NCBI GenBank assembly: GCA_902598125.1
Contig: CACKAJ010000002.1
Coordinates: forward strand, 1-64,000
DNA from: an uncultured Pelagibacteraceae bacterium
Lineage (GTDB): Bacteria > Pseudomonadota > Alphaproteobacteria > Pelagibacterales > Pelagibacteraceae
Direction of reading: 5' to 3'
Length of the DNA stretch: 64,000 nt
Position numbers and translations under genes: made by a program. The notes under the pieces were generated by a model. It was given only the letters and a program-made list of their open reading frames with translations, was not told the DNA's origin and did not search any database. Shown in pieces: positions 37,767 to 46,965 of this stretch (position 1 is its first letter; every line of letters begins with the position of its first letter).

Positions 37767-38771
37767 ATGAAAAACATTAAAAAATTACCATTTATTTTAT
37801 CAATAATATCTTTAATTACTATTTTTTCGCCAGCAAATGCAGATATTAAAGTAGTCGCTTCAATTAAGCCTATACATTCATTAGCGAGCTATTTAATGGA
37901 TGGAGTGGGTAAACCAGATTTGATAGTAGACGGGTATGCTTCACCTCATGGGTTTGCTATGAAGCCATCGCACGCTAAAATGTTACAAAATGCTGACCTA
38001 ATATTTTGGGTTGGTGAAGATTTAGAAAATTTTCTAGAAAAACCTTTAAAATCAATAGCAAAAAAAGCTGAGAAAATAGAATTAATGGAAACTAAGGGTC
38101 TAAAAAAATTAAAATTTAGAGAAAGAAATATATTTGCAGAACACGGACACGATGAGCATAAAGAACATGGTCATAAGGAAGATAAACATGACGATCATAA
38201 GCACGATGAGCATAAAGAACATGGTCATAAGGAAGATAAACATGACGATCATCACGGGCATGCTCACGGCGAACACGATCCGCATATTTGGCTTGATCCA
38301 ATAAACGCAAAATCAATACTAAGTGAAATGGCAGTGCATCTAATTGAAAAAGATCCAAACAATGCATCTGCTTATAAAGCTAATTTAAAGAAGGCTCATA
38401 AAGCTTTAGATAATCTTACAAAAAAAGTTAAATCTGAATTAAAAGGAGATTTTAAATCTATTGTATTCCATGATGCCTACCAATATTTTGAAAAAAGATT
38501 TGATGTAAATGTTTTAGGAGCTTTTACAGTTAATACAGATGTACTGCCTGGTGCAGAACAATTAGCTGAAATCAGAGAAATAATAGAGCATGAAAAAGTA
38601 ACTTGCGTATTTTCAGAACCTCAATTTAATCCAGACATCATAAAGGCAGTTGCGAAAGATATGAAAATTAGTACTGGAGTTATAGATCCATTAGGAGCAA
38701 CTCTTAATCCAGGAAAAGATTTATACTTTGATTTAATTAGAAATATGTATGCTTCTTTTAAGAGTTGTTAA
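37767..38771 (+). CDS. znuA: Zinc ABC transporter periplasmic binding protein
   Basis: VVASIKPIHSLASYLMDGVGKPDLIVDGYASPHGFAMKPSHAKMLQNADLIFWVGEDLE; His-rich loop; FSEPQFNPD. Confidence 0.95.
   Translation: MKNIKKLPFILSIISLITIFSPANADIKVVASIKPIHSLASYLMDGVGKPDLIVDGYASPHGFAMKPSHAKMLQNADLIFWVGEDLENFLEKPLKSIAKKAEKIELMETKGLKKLKFRERNIFAEHGHDEHKEHGHKEDKHDDHKHDEHKEHGHKEDKHDDHHGHAHGEHDPHIWLDPINAKSILSEMAVHLIEKDPNNASAYKANLKKAHKALDNLTKKVKSELKGDFKSIVFHDAYQYFEKRFDVNVLGAFTVNTDVLPGAEQLAEIREIIEHEKVTCVFSEPQFNPDIIKAVAKDMKISTGVIDPLGATLNPGKDLYFDLIRNMYASFKSC
38148..38252 (+). repeat. Direct tandem repeat, 54-bp period, inside the znuA His-rich loop
   Basis: cacgatgagcataaagaacatggtcataaggaagataaacatgacgatcat occurs identically (51 nt) at 38148 and 38202; encodes HDEHKEHGHKEDKHDDH twice. 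Confidence 0.95.
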
Positions 38772-38817
38772 GAATATTTAAAAATATAAATTTAATTTTT
38801 TAATCGTATTATTTGAA

Positions 38818-38836
38818 AAGACTCAATTTGAGTTTT
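38818..38836. terminator. Possible bidirectional terminator hairpin between znuA and gpgS
   Basis: aagactca att tgagtttt (8-bp stem with one G-T pair) between convergent ORF ends 38771 and 38856. Confidence 0.4.
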
Positions 38837-38855
38837 ACTAATATTAATTATAACA

Positions 38856-40076
38856 TTACTTAAAATTTTTATTATCTTCATTAATTGCTTCTTTAAGTCT
38901 TATTAAATAATCTGGAATAGCACTTTTAACTCTGCTCCAAGTAGGTATGAACGGGGTGTCCATAGGACTTTTTAGGAAGTAGTCGCCAGCCTTTATTATA
39001 TTTAAAGCAAATAATTCAACTGTTTTTTCCTCTGTGTGAGAATCAAATTTAAAACCATTCATTTCAGCATCACTTCTATAAATATCGATTAAATCTAATG
39101 CGTTTCGATAGTATGTAGCTTTTAAGGATCTAAAATATTCAGGGCTAAATGTATTTCCTTGAGTTGCTAGTTTTCTTATTAATGTTTTGATTATATCTAA
39201 AGACATCCTTGATAATCCTTTGTTTTCATTATTCGCTGATAAGTCCTGATGTTTGTGATCATACTTATCTGCTAAATCAACCTGGCAAATGTTTTGAGGA
39301 GAAAAATTTCTTTGCATTTCTGATAGAATACCTACTTCAATACCCCAGTCAGATGATATTCTCAGCTCTGGTAAAACGTTTCTTCTAAAGGAAAACTCTC
39401 CTGCAAGTGGATATTTAAATGATTTCATAAAATCTAAATAATCACTTCTCCCAATAGTTTTTTCTAAAGCATTCAATAAAGGAGATACTAGTAATCTTGC
39501 AACTCTACCATTCATTTTTCCTTTAGATATTCTTGGATAGTATCCCTTACAAAACTCAAAATTAAAAAAAGGATTTACAACAGGATAGAATAACTTTGCT
39601 AACATTCTCCTGTCATAAGTTTTAATATCACAATCGTGGAGAGCAACAGATCTAGCTTCATCCCGTGCTATACACATGCCAAGACAATACCAAACATTTC
39701 TTCCCTTTCCCATTTCGCTTGGTGCTAAATCTTTTTCTTTAAGTTCTTCATGTAATTTTTTTAATCTAGGTCCATTATTCCATAAAATTGTAAAAGGTGT
39801 ATTTAATTTTTTAAAAAATTTCCAAGCTTTAACAGCCTCAGCTTTTGAAGCTTTGTCTAAACCAACAATAATATGATTCAAATACTTTGTTTCACCAATC
39901 TGTTTTACAATATTAGGTAAAGCATCTCCTTTTAACTCAGAATATAAACTTGGTAAAATTAATTCCATTTTTCTTTCTTTGGAAAATTTTACTAATTCTT
40001 TTTCTATATCAGCTGTAGTTTTAGTTCCAAAATCGTGGAGATTTGAAATTATTCCATTTTGAGAAAAATCACCCAT
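38856..40076 (-). CDS. gpgS: Glucosyl-3-phosphoglycerate synthase-like glycosyltransferase (GT81 type)
   Basis: HHIIVGLDKASKAEA-like region, GKGRNVWYCLGMCIARDEARSVALHDCDIKTYDRRMLAKLFYPVVNP, LAGEFSFRRNVLPELRISSDWGIEVGILSEM. Confidence 0.82.
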   Translation of the reverse strand: MGDFSQNGIISNLHDFGTKTTADIEKELVKFSKERKMELILPSLYSELKGDALPNIVKQIGETKYLNHIIVGLDKASKAEAVKAWKFFKKLNTPFTILWNNGPRLKKLHEELKEKDLAPSEMGKGRNVWYCLGMCIARDEARSVALHDCDIKTYDRRMLAKLFYPVVNPFFNFEFCKGYYPRISKGKMNGRVARLLVSPLLNALEKTIGRSDYLDFMKSFKYPLAGEFSFRRNVLPELRISSDWGIEVGILSEMQRNFSPQNICQVDLADKYDHKHQDLSANNENKGLSRMSLDIIKTLIRKLATQGNTFSPEYFRSLKATYYRNALDLIDIYRSDAEMNGFKFDSHTEEKTVELFALNIIKAGDYFLKSPMDTPFIPTWSRVKSAIPDYLIRLKEAINEDNKNFK

Positions 40077-40092
40077 AAAAAATTTATTCCTT

Positions 40093-40893
40093 TTATTTAA
40101 TTTTTTCTATTGCCAATTTAACTATCTCTGCCCAACCTTCTGGTGCTGCTTGTTTTGATATTATCAAATTTTTAATTTGTAAGTTTTTTTTTAAAAACTT
40201 ATCATTTTTTACTAAACAAGGAATATCTGAATTTTGTAGCATCTTTAAATCATTATGATTGTCACCCACAGCTATAGTTTTTGGCTTACATTTAAATTTA
40301 GTTTCAAGCATTTGAATTATTTTTTTCATAGCGTCAGCTTTATTTATTCTATCACCTAAATTTAAAACTCTTCCCCCTTCCATATAATCTAAACCAATTT
40401 TTAATAATAGATTTTTTAAACTTAATTTCTCTTCATTATTTCCCTCAAATATTATGGGTATTGTACATGATCTTTTAAATACTTGTTTAAGTTTATTTTC
40501 AGGTAAACCAAAAATTTGAGTTTGTTCCGACATTGTAAGACTTGAAATAAGTTTACATTTTGATTTTAAATCTTGATGTATGTTTTTTTCAAAAATATTT
40601 TGAATTTCATGAATATTTCTAGCTAGCATAATTTTATCTGGGAATTCGTGGTTTAAAAGATTAAGGTTATGAATAATTGAACCATTTTCACTAACAAATG
40701 GAAATTGAAAATCAGCTTCATTATTAAATTCAATTATTTCGTCTTCAGTTTTACTTGAATTTGGTATTATTATAATATTTTTTTTTTTTAACTCTTTTAG
40801 AAAAGGTTTAATACTTTCAAACTTGAAATTATCTCTATTTAAAAGTGTTCCATCAAGATCAGTAAATATTAAAATGGATGAATTTGAGTACAT
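40093..40893 (-). CDS. HAD-IIB phosphatase, mannosyl/glucosyl-3-phosphoglycerate phosphatase-like
   Basis: LIFTDLDGTLLNRDNFKFESIKPFLKELKKKNIIIIPNSSKTEDEI; YMEGGRVLNLGDRINKADAMKKI; GDNHNDLKMLQNSDIPCLV. Confidence 0.8.
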   Translation of the reverse strand: MYSNSSILIFTDLDGTLLNRDNFKFESIKPFLKELKKKNIIIIPNSSKTEDEIIEFNNEADFQFPFVSENGSIIHNLNLLNHEFPDKIMLARNIHEIQNIFEKNIHQDLKSKCKLISSLTMSEQTQIFGLPENKLKQVFKRSCTIPIIFEGNNEEKLSLKNLLLKIGLDYMEGGRVLNLGDRINKADAMKKIIQMLETKFKCKPKTIAVGDNHNDLKMLQNSDIPCLVKNDKFLKKNLQIKNLIISKQAAPEGWAEIVKLAIEKIK

Positions 40894-40922
40894 TTTAACA
40901 TTTCAGCAAAAACATGGTAAGA

Positions 40923-42365
40923 TTATACTTCTATAACTAAAGTATCTTTTGACCCTCCGCCTTGAGAGCTGTTCACGATAGTGCTTCCTTTTTTAAGAGC
41001 TACTCTTGTAAGTCCACCTGTTGTAACCCAAGATTTTTTACCAGTTAAGACAAATGGTCTTAGATCTAAATGTCTTGGTTCAATTCCTTCTTCAGATATA
41101 GTTGGCGTAGTAGATAAAATTTCTAATGGTTGAGCGATATAATCACTTGGCTTAGATTTAATTTTATCGATCATATTTTCTTTCTCTTCCTTTGAGGCTT
41201 TAGGACCAATCAATATTCCATTACCGCCTGATCCATTTGTAGGTTTTACAACTAGTTTAGAAATATTTTCAATGACATGGTCTTTATGAATTTTTTTTCT
41301 ACACAAAAATGTTTGAACTTGTTTTAATTTCGGTTCTTCATCTAAGTAAAATTTAATCATTTTATCAACATATGAATATATAGCTTTATCATCTGCGATC
41401 CCTGTTCCAGGTGCGTTTACAATACCAACATTGCCTTTACGCCAACATTTAAATAAACCTGGCACTCCTAGTAAAGAATGTTTATAAAAAACTTTTGGAT
41501 CTAAGAAGTTATCGTCAATTCTTCTGTATATACAATCAACTTTCATTGGGCCTGTAACAGTTTTCATATAGACAAAATCTTTTTCAACAAATAAATCTTT
41601 TCCCTCTACAAGTGCAATCCCCATTTGTTCCGCTAAAAATCTATGTTCAAAATAAGCTGAGTTATATCTCCCTGGAGTTAACACACACATATGTGGGTTT
41701 CTTGTTTTTCGAGGGACACATTCAAGCATGCAGTGATATAATTTATTTGGATATTGATGTACTGAAGAAACTTTATATTTTGTAAATAATTCGGGAAAGA
41801 CATCTCTCATTACCATTCGGTTTTCTAGCATGTAGGAAACTCCTGATGGAACTCGCAAGTTATCTTCTAAAACCATGAACTCACCATTGATATTTCTTAT
41901 TAAATCAATTCCTGATATGTTGGACCAAGCTTTATATTTTGGTGAGAAGCCATAACACTCTCTTAAGTAAAATGGTGAATTGAAAACTAATTCTTCAGGT
42001 ATAATATTATCTTTAAAAATTTTTCTATCATTATAAACGTCATCAATAAAAAGATTAAGGGCTTTAACTCTTTGCAGTAATCCCTTTGAAACTTTAGCCC
42101 AATCTTTCTTTAAAATGATTCTTGGAATGATATCTAGAGGCCATTTTTTTTCTTGGAGTTTTTTTCCTGAAGAATAAACTCTGAAATTTATTCCCCTAGC
42201 ATTTATTGTGCTTGCACAGTTCTTCTCAATTTCGTTTAATTTCTTGATTCCATGCCTCTCTAAAATGTGAGAGATAATTATAGCTTGTCTACGTAACTTA
42301 TGGTCAGAGTTTAGATACTCATCATAAGTTTTTTTAGAGTCGTATTTTTTCCACAAATTAACCAT
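40923..42365 (-). CDS. Circularly permuted ATP-grasp protein (COG2308-like)
   Basis: VLEDNLRVPSGVSYMLENRMVMRDVFPELF, VLTPGRYNSAYFEHRFLAEQMGIALVEGKDL, VDCIYRRIDDNFLDP, VNAPGTGIADDKAIYSYV, VKPTNGSGGNGILIGP. Confidence 0.88.
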   Translation of the reverse strand: MVNLWKKYDSKKTYDEYLNSDHKLRRQAIIISHILERHGIKKLNEIEKNCASTINARGINFRVYSSGKKLQEKKWPLDIIPRIILKKDWAKVSKGLLQRVKALNLFIDDVYNDRKIFKDNIIPEELVFNSPFYLRECYGFSPKYKAWSNISGIDLIRNINGEFMVLEDNLRVPSGVSYMLENRMVMRDVFPELFTKYKVSSVHQYPNKLYHCMLECVPRKTRNPHMCVLTPGRYNSAYFEHRFLAEQMGIALVEGKDLFVEKDFVYMKTVTGPMKVDCIYRRIDDNFLDPKVFYKHSLLGVPGLFKCWRKGNVGIVNAPGTGIADDKAIYSYVDKMIKFYLDEEPKLKQVQTFLCRKKIHKDHVIENISKLVVKPTNGSGGNGILIGPKASKEEKENMIDKIKSKPSDYIAQPLEILSTTPTISEEGIEPRHLDLRPFVLTGKKSWVTTGGLTRVALKKGSTIVNSSQGGGSKDTLVIEV

Positions 42366-42470
42366 TAGATAATTCTTTATAGTTTAGTAGCTTTTTCAAA
42401 TGCACAAATTCGATATTAGCTATGATAATTAAGAATTGAATATTTAGTGTTTTTTAAATAAGAATTCACC

Positions 42471-43190
42471 ATGACATATTGTATAGGTATTAAGACCAAT
42501 GAAGGAGTTGTTTTGGCCTCCGATTCCAGAACAAACGCTGGATTAGATAATGTAAATATATATTCTAAAATGCTTACGTACGATGTTGGAGATAGAACTG
42601 TTGTGATTGTTACTTCAGGAAACTTGGCAACTTCACAAGCAGTTTTTAAGTCTATTGAAAAGGACATTAAAGATAATTCCCCTTTAAATCTGAATAAATG
42701 TAAAGATTTTGAGCAAATAGCATCATATGTTGGAAAACTTACAATTAAACATTCGTCCCCGGATGGAGTGAATACGGATAGTTTGGTTTTAGGAGCCACG
42801 TTTATTATTGGAGGACAAATAAGAGGTCAGGATTTAGAATTGTATCTCGTTTATCCTCAAGGAAATTATATAAGACCTGCAGATAGTAAGCCTTATTTAG
42901 TAATTGGCGAGGTAAAGTACGGTAAACCAATACTCGACAGAGTGATAACTCCAAATGTATCTATTGGTGATGCATCGAGATGTGCATTGATCTCTATGGA
43001 CTCCACTCTAAAAAGTGACTTAACAGTCGGTCCACCCATAGATATAGCTGTCTATAAAAAAGATCAAAAAAAATTATCTTATCTCAAATGTCTGAATACA
43101 TCTGATGAAGATTACAAAAGAGTTTGCAATCAGTGGTCTGATAAAGTTTTACAAGTTTTTGATACTTTTCCTAAATTTGATTGGGAATAA
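42471..43190 (+). CDS. Anbu-type (COG3484) proteasome-like Ntn-hydrolase peptidase
   Basis: MTYCIGIKTNEGVVLASDSRTNAGLDNVNIYSKMLTYDVGDRTVVIVTSGNLATSQAV; Thr2 as predicted N-terminal nucleophile; DRVITPNVSIGDASRCALISMDSTLKSDLTVGPPIDIAVY. Confidence 0.9.
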   Translation: MTYCIGIKTNEGVVLASDSRTNAGLDNVNIYSKMLTYDVGDRTVVIVTSGNLATSQAVFKSIEKDIKDNSPLNLNKCKDFEQIASYVGKLTIKHSSPDGVNTDSLVLGATFIIGGQIRGQDLELYLVYPQGNYIRPADSKPYLVIGEVKYGKPILDRVITPNVSIGDASRCALISMDSTLKSDLTVGPPIDIAVYKKDQKKLSYLKCLNTSDEDYKRVCNQWSDKVLQVFDTFPKFDWE

Positions 43191-43195
43191 TTTAC

Positions 43196-43843
43196 TTAGG
43201 TAATTATTTCTACAAACCTATTTTCTATTAAATTTAATTTAAGATTATTTTTTTTGGCAAAATCGTTTATAGCTTTTTCTACCTCAGGAATATAACTTTC
43301 CTTACCATAATCATCGCATAAAATAACTTTTTTTTTATCCTTCATACTTTTATATAAAACCGTAAGATCATTAATTACTGTTTGATAACTATGTCCACCG
43401 TCTAAAAAAGTAAAATCAATATTTTGAAGATCCAATTCTTTTAATATTTTATTAGTGTCCCCAGCTATTAATTTTATATTGTCTGTATAATTTCTTAAAA
43501 GCTTACTTACACTTTTTATTGAATTTAAGTTTTCTTTCAGAATGTAATTGTAATAAATGTTTTTAAGAGGATTTGAAAACTTTTGATTTTTTAAGAAAGT
43601 TGGTTCGATCTCATCTTTGTGTTCATTTTGATAGCCGCCAAATAAATCAACGCCAATATAACTAAAGTTTTTTCCATTTATCTTATTTAAAAAATCGCAA
43701 GTGTTTCTTGCGGTTACACCACAAAAAACACCAATCTCTAAAACATTTTTTGGATTATGATTTGAAAGTCTTTTAAGAAAAATGTTTCCCCACTTTCCTT
43801 TTAAACCAGTTTTTCTCCAGTAACTTTTGTAATTAAGACTCAA
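43196..43843 (-). CDS. Class I SAM-dependent methyltransferase
   Basis: NVLEIGVFCGVTARNTCDFL; FTFLDGGHSYQTVINDLTVLY; ILCDDYG. Confidence 0.7.
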   Translation of the reverse strand: MSLNYKSYWRKTGLKGKWGNIFLKRLSNHNPKNVLEIGVFCGVTARNTCDFLNKINGKNFSYIGVDLFGGYQNEHKDEIEPTFLKNQKFSNPLKNIYYNYILKENLNSIKSVSKLLRNYTDNIKLIAGDTNKILKELDLQNIDFTFLDGGHSYQTVINDLTVLYKSMKDKKKVILCDDYGKESYIPEVEKAINDFAKKNNLKLNLIENRFVEIIT

Positions 43844-43846
43844 AGA

Positions 43847-44848
43847 TTAAGCAAAAACTTCGCCCCAACTACCTCTTGTAGATGCTTTAGAATACTCAGT
43901 TGCTCTACCTTCGAAGAAATTCATGTGCTCTACTCCGTTTAGCATTGTATCTAACCAAGTTAACGGATTTTTTTTAACATCATAAATTGGATTTAAACCA
44001 AGCTGTTCTAATCTTCTGTTTCCAATGAATCTAATATATTGTTTAACTTCATCAGCTGTTAAACCTTCCATTGGGCCCATTTGAAAAGCTAAATCAATAA
44101 AAGCATCTTCATGTGATACAATTGTTTTACACGCATCATAAATTTCTTTTTTTAATTTGTCATTCCAGATCGATGGATTTTCTTTTATAAAATCTTTAAA
44201 CAATCTTATCATTGAGTTGCAGTGAAGTGTCTCATCTCTTACTGACCAAGTTACTATCTGACCCATCCCTTTCATTTTATTAAATCTTGGAAAATTTAAT
44301 AAAATTGCAAAACTTGCAAATAACTGAAGTCCCTCTGTAAAAGCTGAAAATACTGCAATTGTTTTTGCAATATCATGATTAGATTTTACATCAAAGCCCT
44401 GCATATAATCATATTTGTCTTTCATTTCTTTATATTTCATGAAAGCTGAATATTCTGTTTCAGGCATACCGATCGTATCTAATAAGTGAGAATAAGCAGC
44501 AATATGAACTGTTTCCATTGAGGCAAATGATGACATCATCATTAAAACTTCAGTTGGTTTAAATACATTCATGTAATGTCTAATGTAACAGTTGCTTACT
44601 TCAACATCGGCCTGCGTAAAAAATCTAAAGATGTGAGTTAACAAATTCTTTTCTTCTATTGATAAATTTTTTTGCCAGTCTCTTACATCATCACCTAGTG
44701 GAACTTCCTCTGGTAACCAGTGAATTCTTTGCTGAGTTAACCAGGCGTCATAACACCATGGGTATCTAAATGGTTTGTAAACTGGATTAGCTACTAATAA
44801 GCCGTTTTCTTTTGGTTGAATTTTTTCTGCTACTGACATGATAAACAC
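43847..44848 (-). CDS. nrdB: Ribonucleoside-diphosphate reductase beta subunit (class Ia type)
   Basis: METVHIAAYSHLLDTIG (E-x2-H-x3-Y radical-site pattern); WSVRDETLHCNSMIRLF; likely start MSVAEKIQP. Confidence 0.96.
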   Translation of the reverse strand: MFIMSVAEKIQPKENGLLVANPVYKPFRYPWCYDAWLTQQRIHWLPEEVPLGDDVRDWQKNLSIEEKNLLTHIFRFFTQADVEVSNCYIRHYMNVFKPTEVLMMMSSFASMETVHIAAYSHLLDTIGMPETEYSAFMKYKEMKDKYDYMQGFDVKSNHDIAKTIAVFSAFTEGLQLFASFAILLNFPRFNKMKGMGQIVTWSVRDETLHCNSMIRLFKDFIKENPSIWNDKLKKEIYDACKTIVSHEDAFIDLAFQMGPMEGLTADEVKQYIRFIGNRRLEQLGLNPIYDVKKNPLTWLDTMLNGVEHMNFFEGRATEYSKASTRGSWGEVFA

Positions 44849-46779
44849 TCCTCGTAATTGTTAGATTCATTATTAGATTCTTGGCCTTGAGAGTAAACAT
44901 TTTTGGTCACATCTGTGGACGAACCTTTGTTTACGTTCTCCGCTCTTTGGATAGATTTAGATCTGCAGTAATAAAGACTTTTAAGACCTTTTTTCCAAGC
45001 CTGGAAATGAAGATCGTGTAAATCCTTTTTATGAATATCTGCAGGTATAAATATATTAATCGACTGGGCTTGAGAGATATGAGGTGTTCTGTCTGCACCT
45101 AACTCCACAATCCATCTTTGATCAATTTCAAAAGCAGTCTTAAAAGTATCTTTTTCTTCTGCTGTTAAAAAATCTAAATGAGATACTGAACCTTGGTTTG
45201 TAGTAATGGAAGACCAAACTTCGTCTGTATCTTTATTGTACTTTTGTAAAACTTTTTTAAGATATTTATTTCTTACGTTAAAAGAACCTGACAAAGTCTT
45301 GTGCGTATAACTGTTGGCTGCAATGGGTTCAATCCCTGGAGAAGATCCACCACAAATAATTGAAATTGATGCTGTTGGGGCTATTGCTGTTTTATTTGAA
45401 AATCTTTCTTTCATTCCGTATTCTGCTGCATCAGGACAAGCGCCTCTTTCCTCTGCTAGAGTAACTGATGCTGCGTCTACTTTCTCTTGAATATTTTTAA
45501 ATATTTTTTTGTTCCACACTTTGCTCATAACAGAACCAAAAGGAATATTTTTTTGCTGGAAGTAAGAATGTAAACCCATAACACCAAGACCAACGCTTCT
45601 CTCTCTCATTGCAGAATATTTTGCATGAGCAAATTCATCTGGAGCTCTATTAATAAAATCAGTCATGACGTTATCTAAAAATCTCATCACGTCTTCAATA
45701 AATTGAGGATCCTCACTCCATTGATCATAAGTATCAATATTTAAAGATGATAAACAACAAACAGCTGTTCTTTGATTGCCGTCGTTGTCTTGGCCAGTAG
45801 GTAATGTAATTTCGCTACAGAGGTTAGATGTTTTAACTTTTAAACCAGCTAGTTTGTGGTGTTGAGGTATTTGTCTATTAACAGTATCGATAAAAACAAT
45901 ATATGGTTCACCTGTTTCAATTCTTGCTGTTAATAATCTAATCCATAAGTTTCTTGCAGGAATAGTAGACTGGACTGTGCCATCGTAAGGACTTCTTAGC
46001 GCCCATTGCTCTCCAGTCTCAACGGCTCTCATAAATTCATCGGTAACCAATACACCATGATGTAAATTAAGTGACCTTCTATTTACATCTCCTCCTGTTG
46101 GTCTTCTCATTTCAATAAACTCTTCGATCTCAGGATGGTCAATTTGTAAATAACAAGCTGCGGAACCTCTTCTTAAAGAACCTTGGCTGATAGCTAAAGT
46201 TAAAGAGTCCATTACTTTAATAAATGGAATGATCCCAGAAGTTTTTCCAACTTTACCAATCTTTTCTCCAATAGATCTTAAGTTACCCCAATAACTTCCA
46301 ATACCTCCACCTCTTGCAGCGAGCCAAACATTTTCTTCCCAGAGATTTGTTATCCCTTCTAAGCTGTCATTAGCCTCGTTTAAAAAACATGAGATAGGTA
46401 AACCTCTTTCTGTGCCACCATTTGATAAAACTGGTGTTGCAGGCATAAACCATAAATTGCTTATGTAATTGTAAATTCTTTGTGCATGTAAATTATCATC
46501 AGCATAGACACTAGCCACTCTAGCAAATAAATCTTGGAAACTCTCGTTTTGACCTAGATATCTGTCTTTAAGTGTGGCTTTTCCAAAATCAGTTAAGTTA
46601 GCATCTCTAGATCTATCAATCTTTATTGTGATGCCTTTCTCGTTTTGAAATAGCTCTGTCTCACCTGTTAAAGAGAATAAATCAGGTTTCTTAGGGCCGT
46701 TATTTCTTTGATCATTTTGGTGCTTCTGGCTTATACTGCCGACAGCTTTCTCTATTGCCAATGATACGTTTTTATTCAT
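44830..46779 (-). CDS. nrdA: Ribonucleoside-diphosphate reductase alpha subunit
   Basis: FMPATPVLSNGGTERGLPISCFLNEANDSLEGI; ARGGGIGSYWGNLRSIGEKIG; C-terminal CLSC redox pair. Confidence 0.96.
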   Translation of the reverse strand: MNKNVSLAIEKAVGSISQKHQNDQRNNGPKKPDLFSLTGETELFQNEKGITIKIDRSRDANLTDFGKATLKDRYLGQNESFQDLFARVASVYADDNLHAQRIYNYISNLWFMPATPVLSNGGTERGLPISCFLNEANDSLEGITNLWEENVWLAARGGGIGSYWGNLRSIGEKIGKVGKTSGIIPFIKVMDSLTLAISQGSLRRGSAACYLQIDHPEIEEFIEMRRPTGGDVNRRSLNLHHGVLVTDEFMRAVETGEQWALRSPYDGTVQSTIPARNLWIRLLTARIETGEPYIVFIDTVNRQIPQHHKLAGLKVKTSNLCSEITLPTGQDNDGNQRTAVCCLSSLNIDTYDQWSEDPQFIEDVMRFLDNVMTDFINRAPDEFAHAKYSAMRERSVGLGVMGLHSYFQQKNIPFGSVMSKVWNKKIFKNIQEKVDAASVTLAEERGACPDAAEYGMKERFSNKTAIAPTASISIICGGSSPGIEPIAANSYTHKTLSGSFNVRNKYLKKVLQKYNKDTDEVWSSITTNQGSVSHLDFLTAEEKDTFKTAFEIDQRWIVELGADRTPHISQAQSINIFIPADIHKKDLHDLHFQAWKKGLKSLYYCRSKSIQRAENVNKGSSTDVTKNVYSQGQESNNESNNYEECLSCQ

Positions 46780-46965
46780 ATTTATACTTATTTACTTCGA
46801 TTTATTAACAAAACAACTACATGTTGTGTCACAATATAGTTAATATACCATATAACATCGAAATCAATAGAACATTATAAGAACATTTAAATAATTTTGC
46901 AAGTGGAAAGTTTTGTTAATAAACATTTTATAACAAAAGCCCTTATTCTTTAGTATTTATAGTTA

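Noticed and set aside
38148-38252. Tandem repeat considered as a possible CRISPR-like array
   Set aside because: Only two in-frame units with no spacers, entirely inside the znuA coding sequence; no cas genes nearby.
38116-38367. Minus-strand 83-aa ORF with repeats (RVRREHARDDRHVYLPYDHVLYAHRAYDRHVYLPYDHVLYAHR)
   Set aside because: Exact antisense shadow of the duplicated His-rich loop of znuA; no independent coding evidence.
42416-42799. 127-aa minus-strand ORF antisense to the Anbu peptidase gene
   Set aside because: Overlaps a confidently assigned gene and the divergent promoter; no recognisable product.
46822-46850. Possible NrdR box upstream of nrdA (tcacaatatagttaat)
   Set aside because: Only the left half fits the consensus and no second box at the expected spacing was found; a profile scan would be needed.
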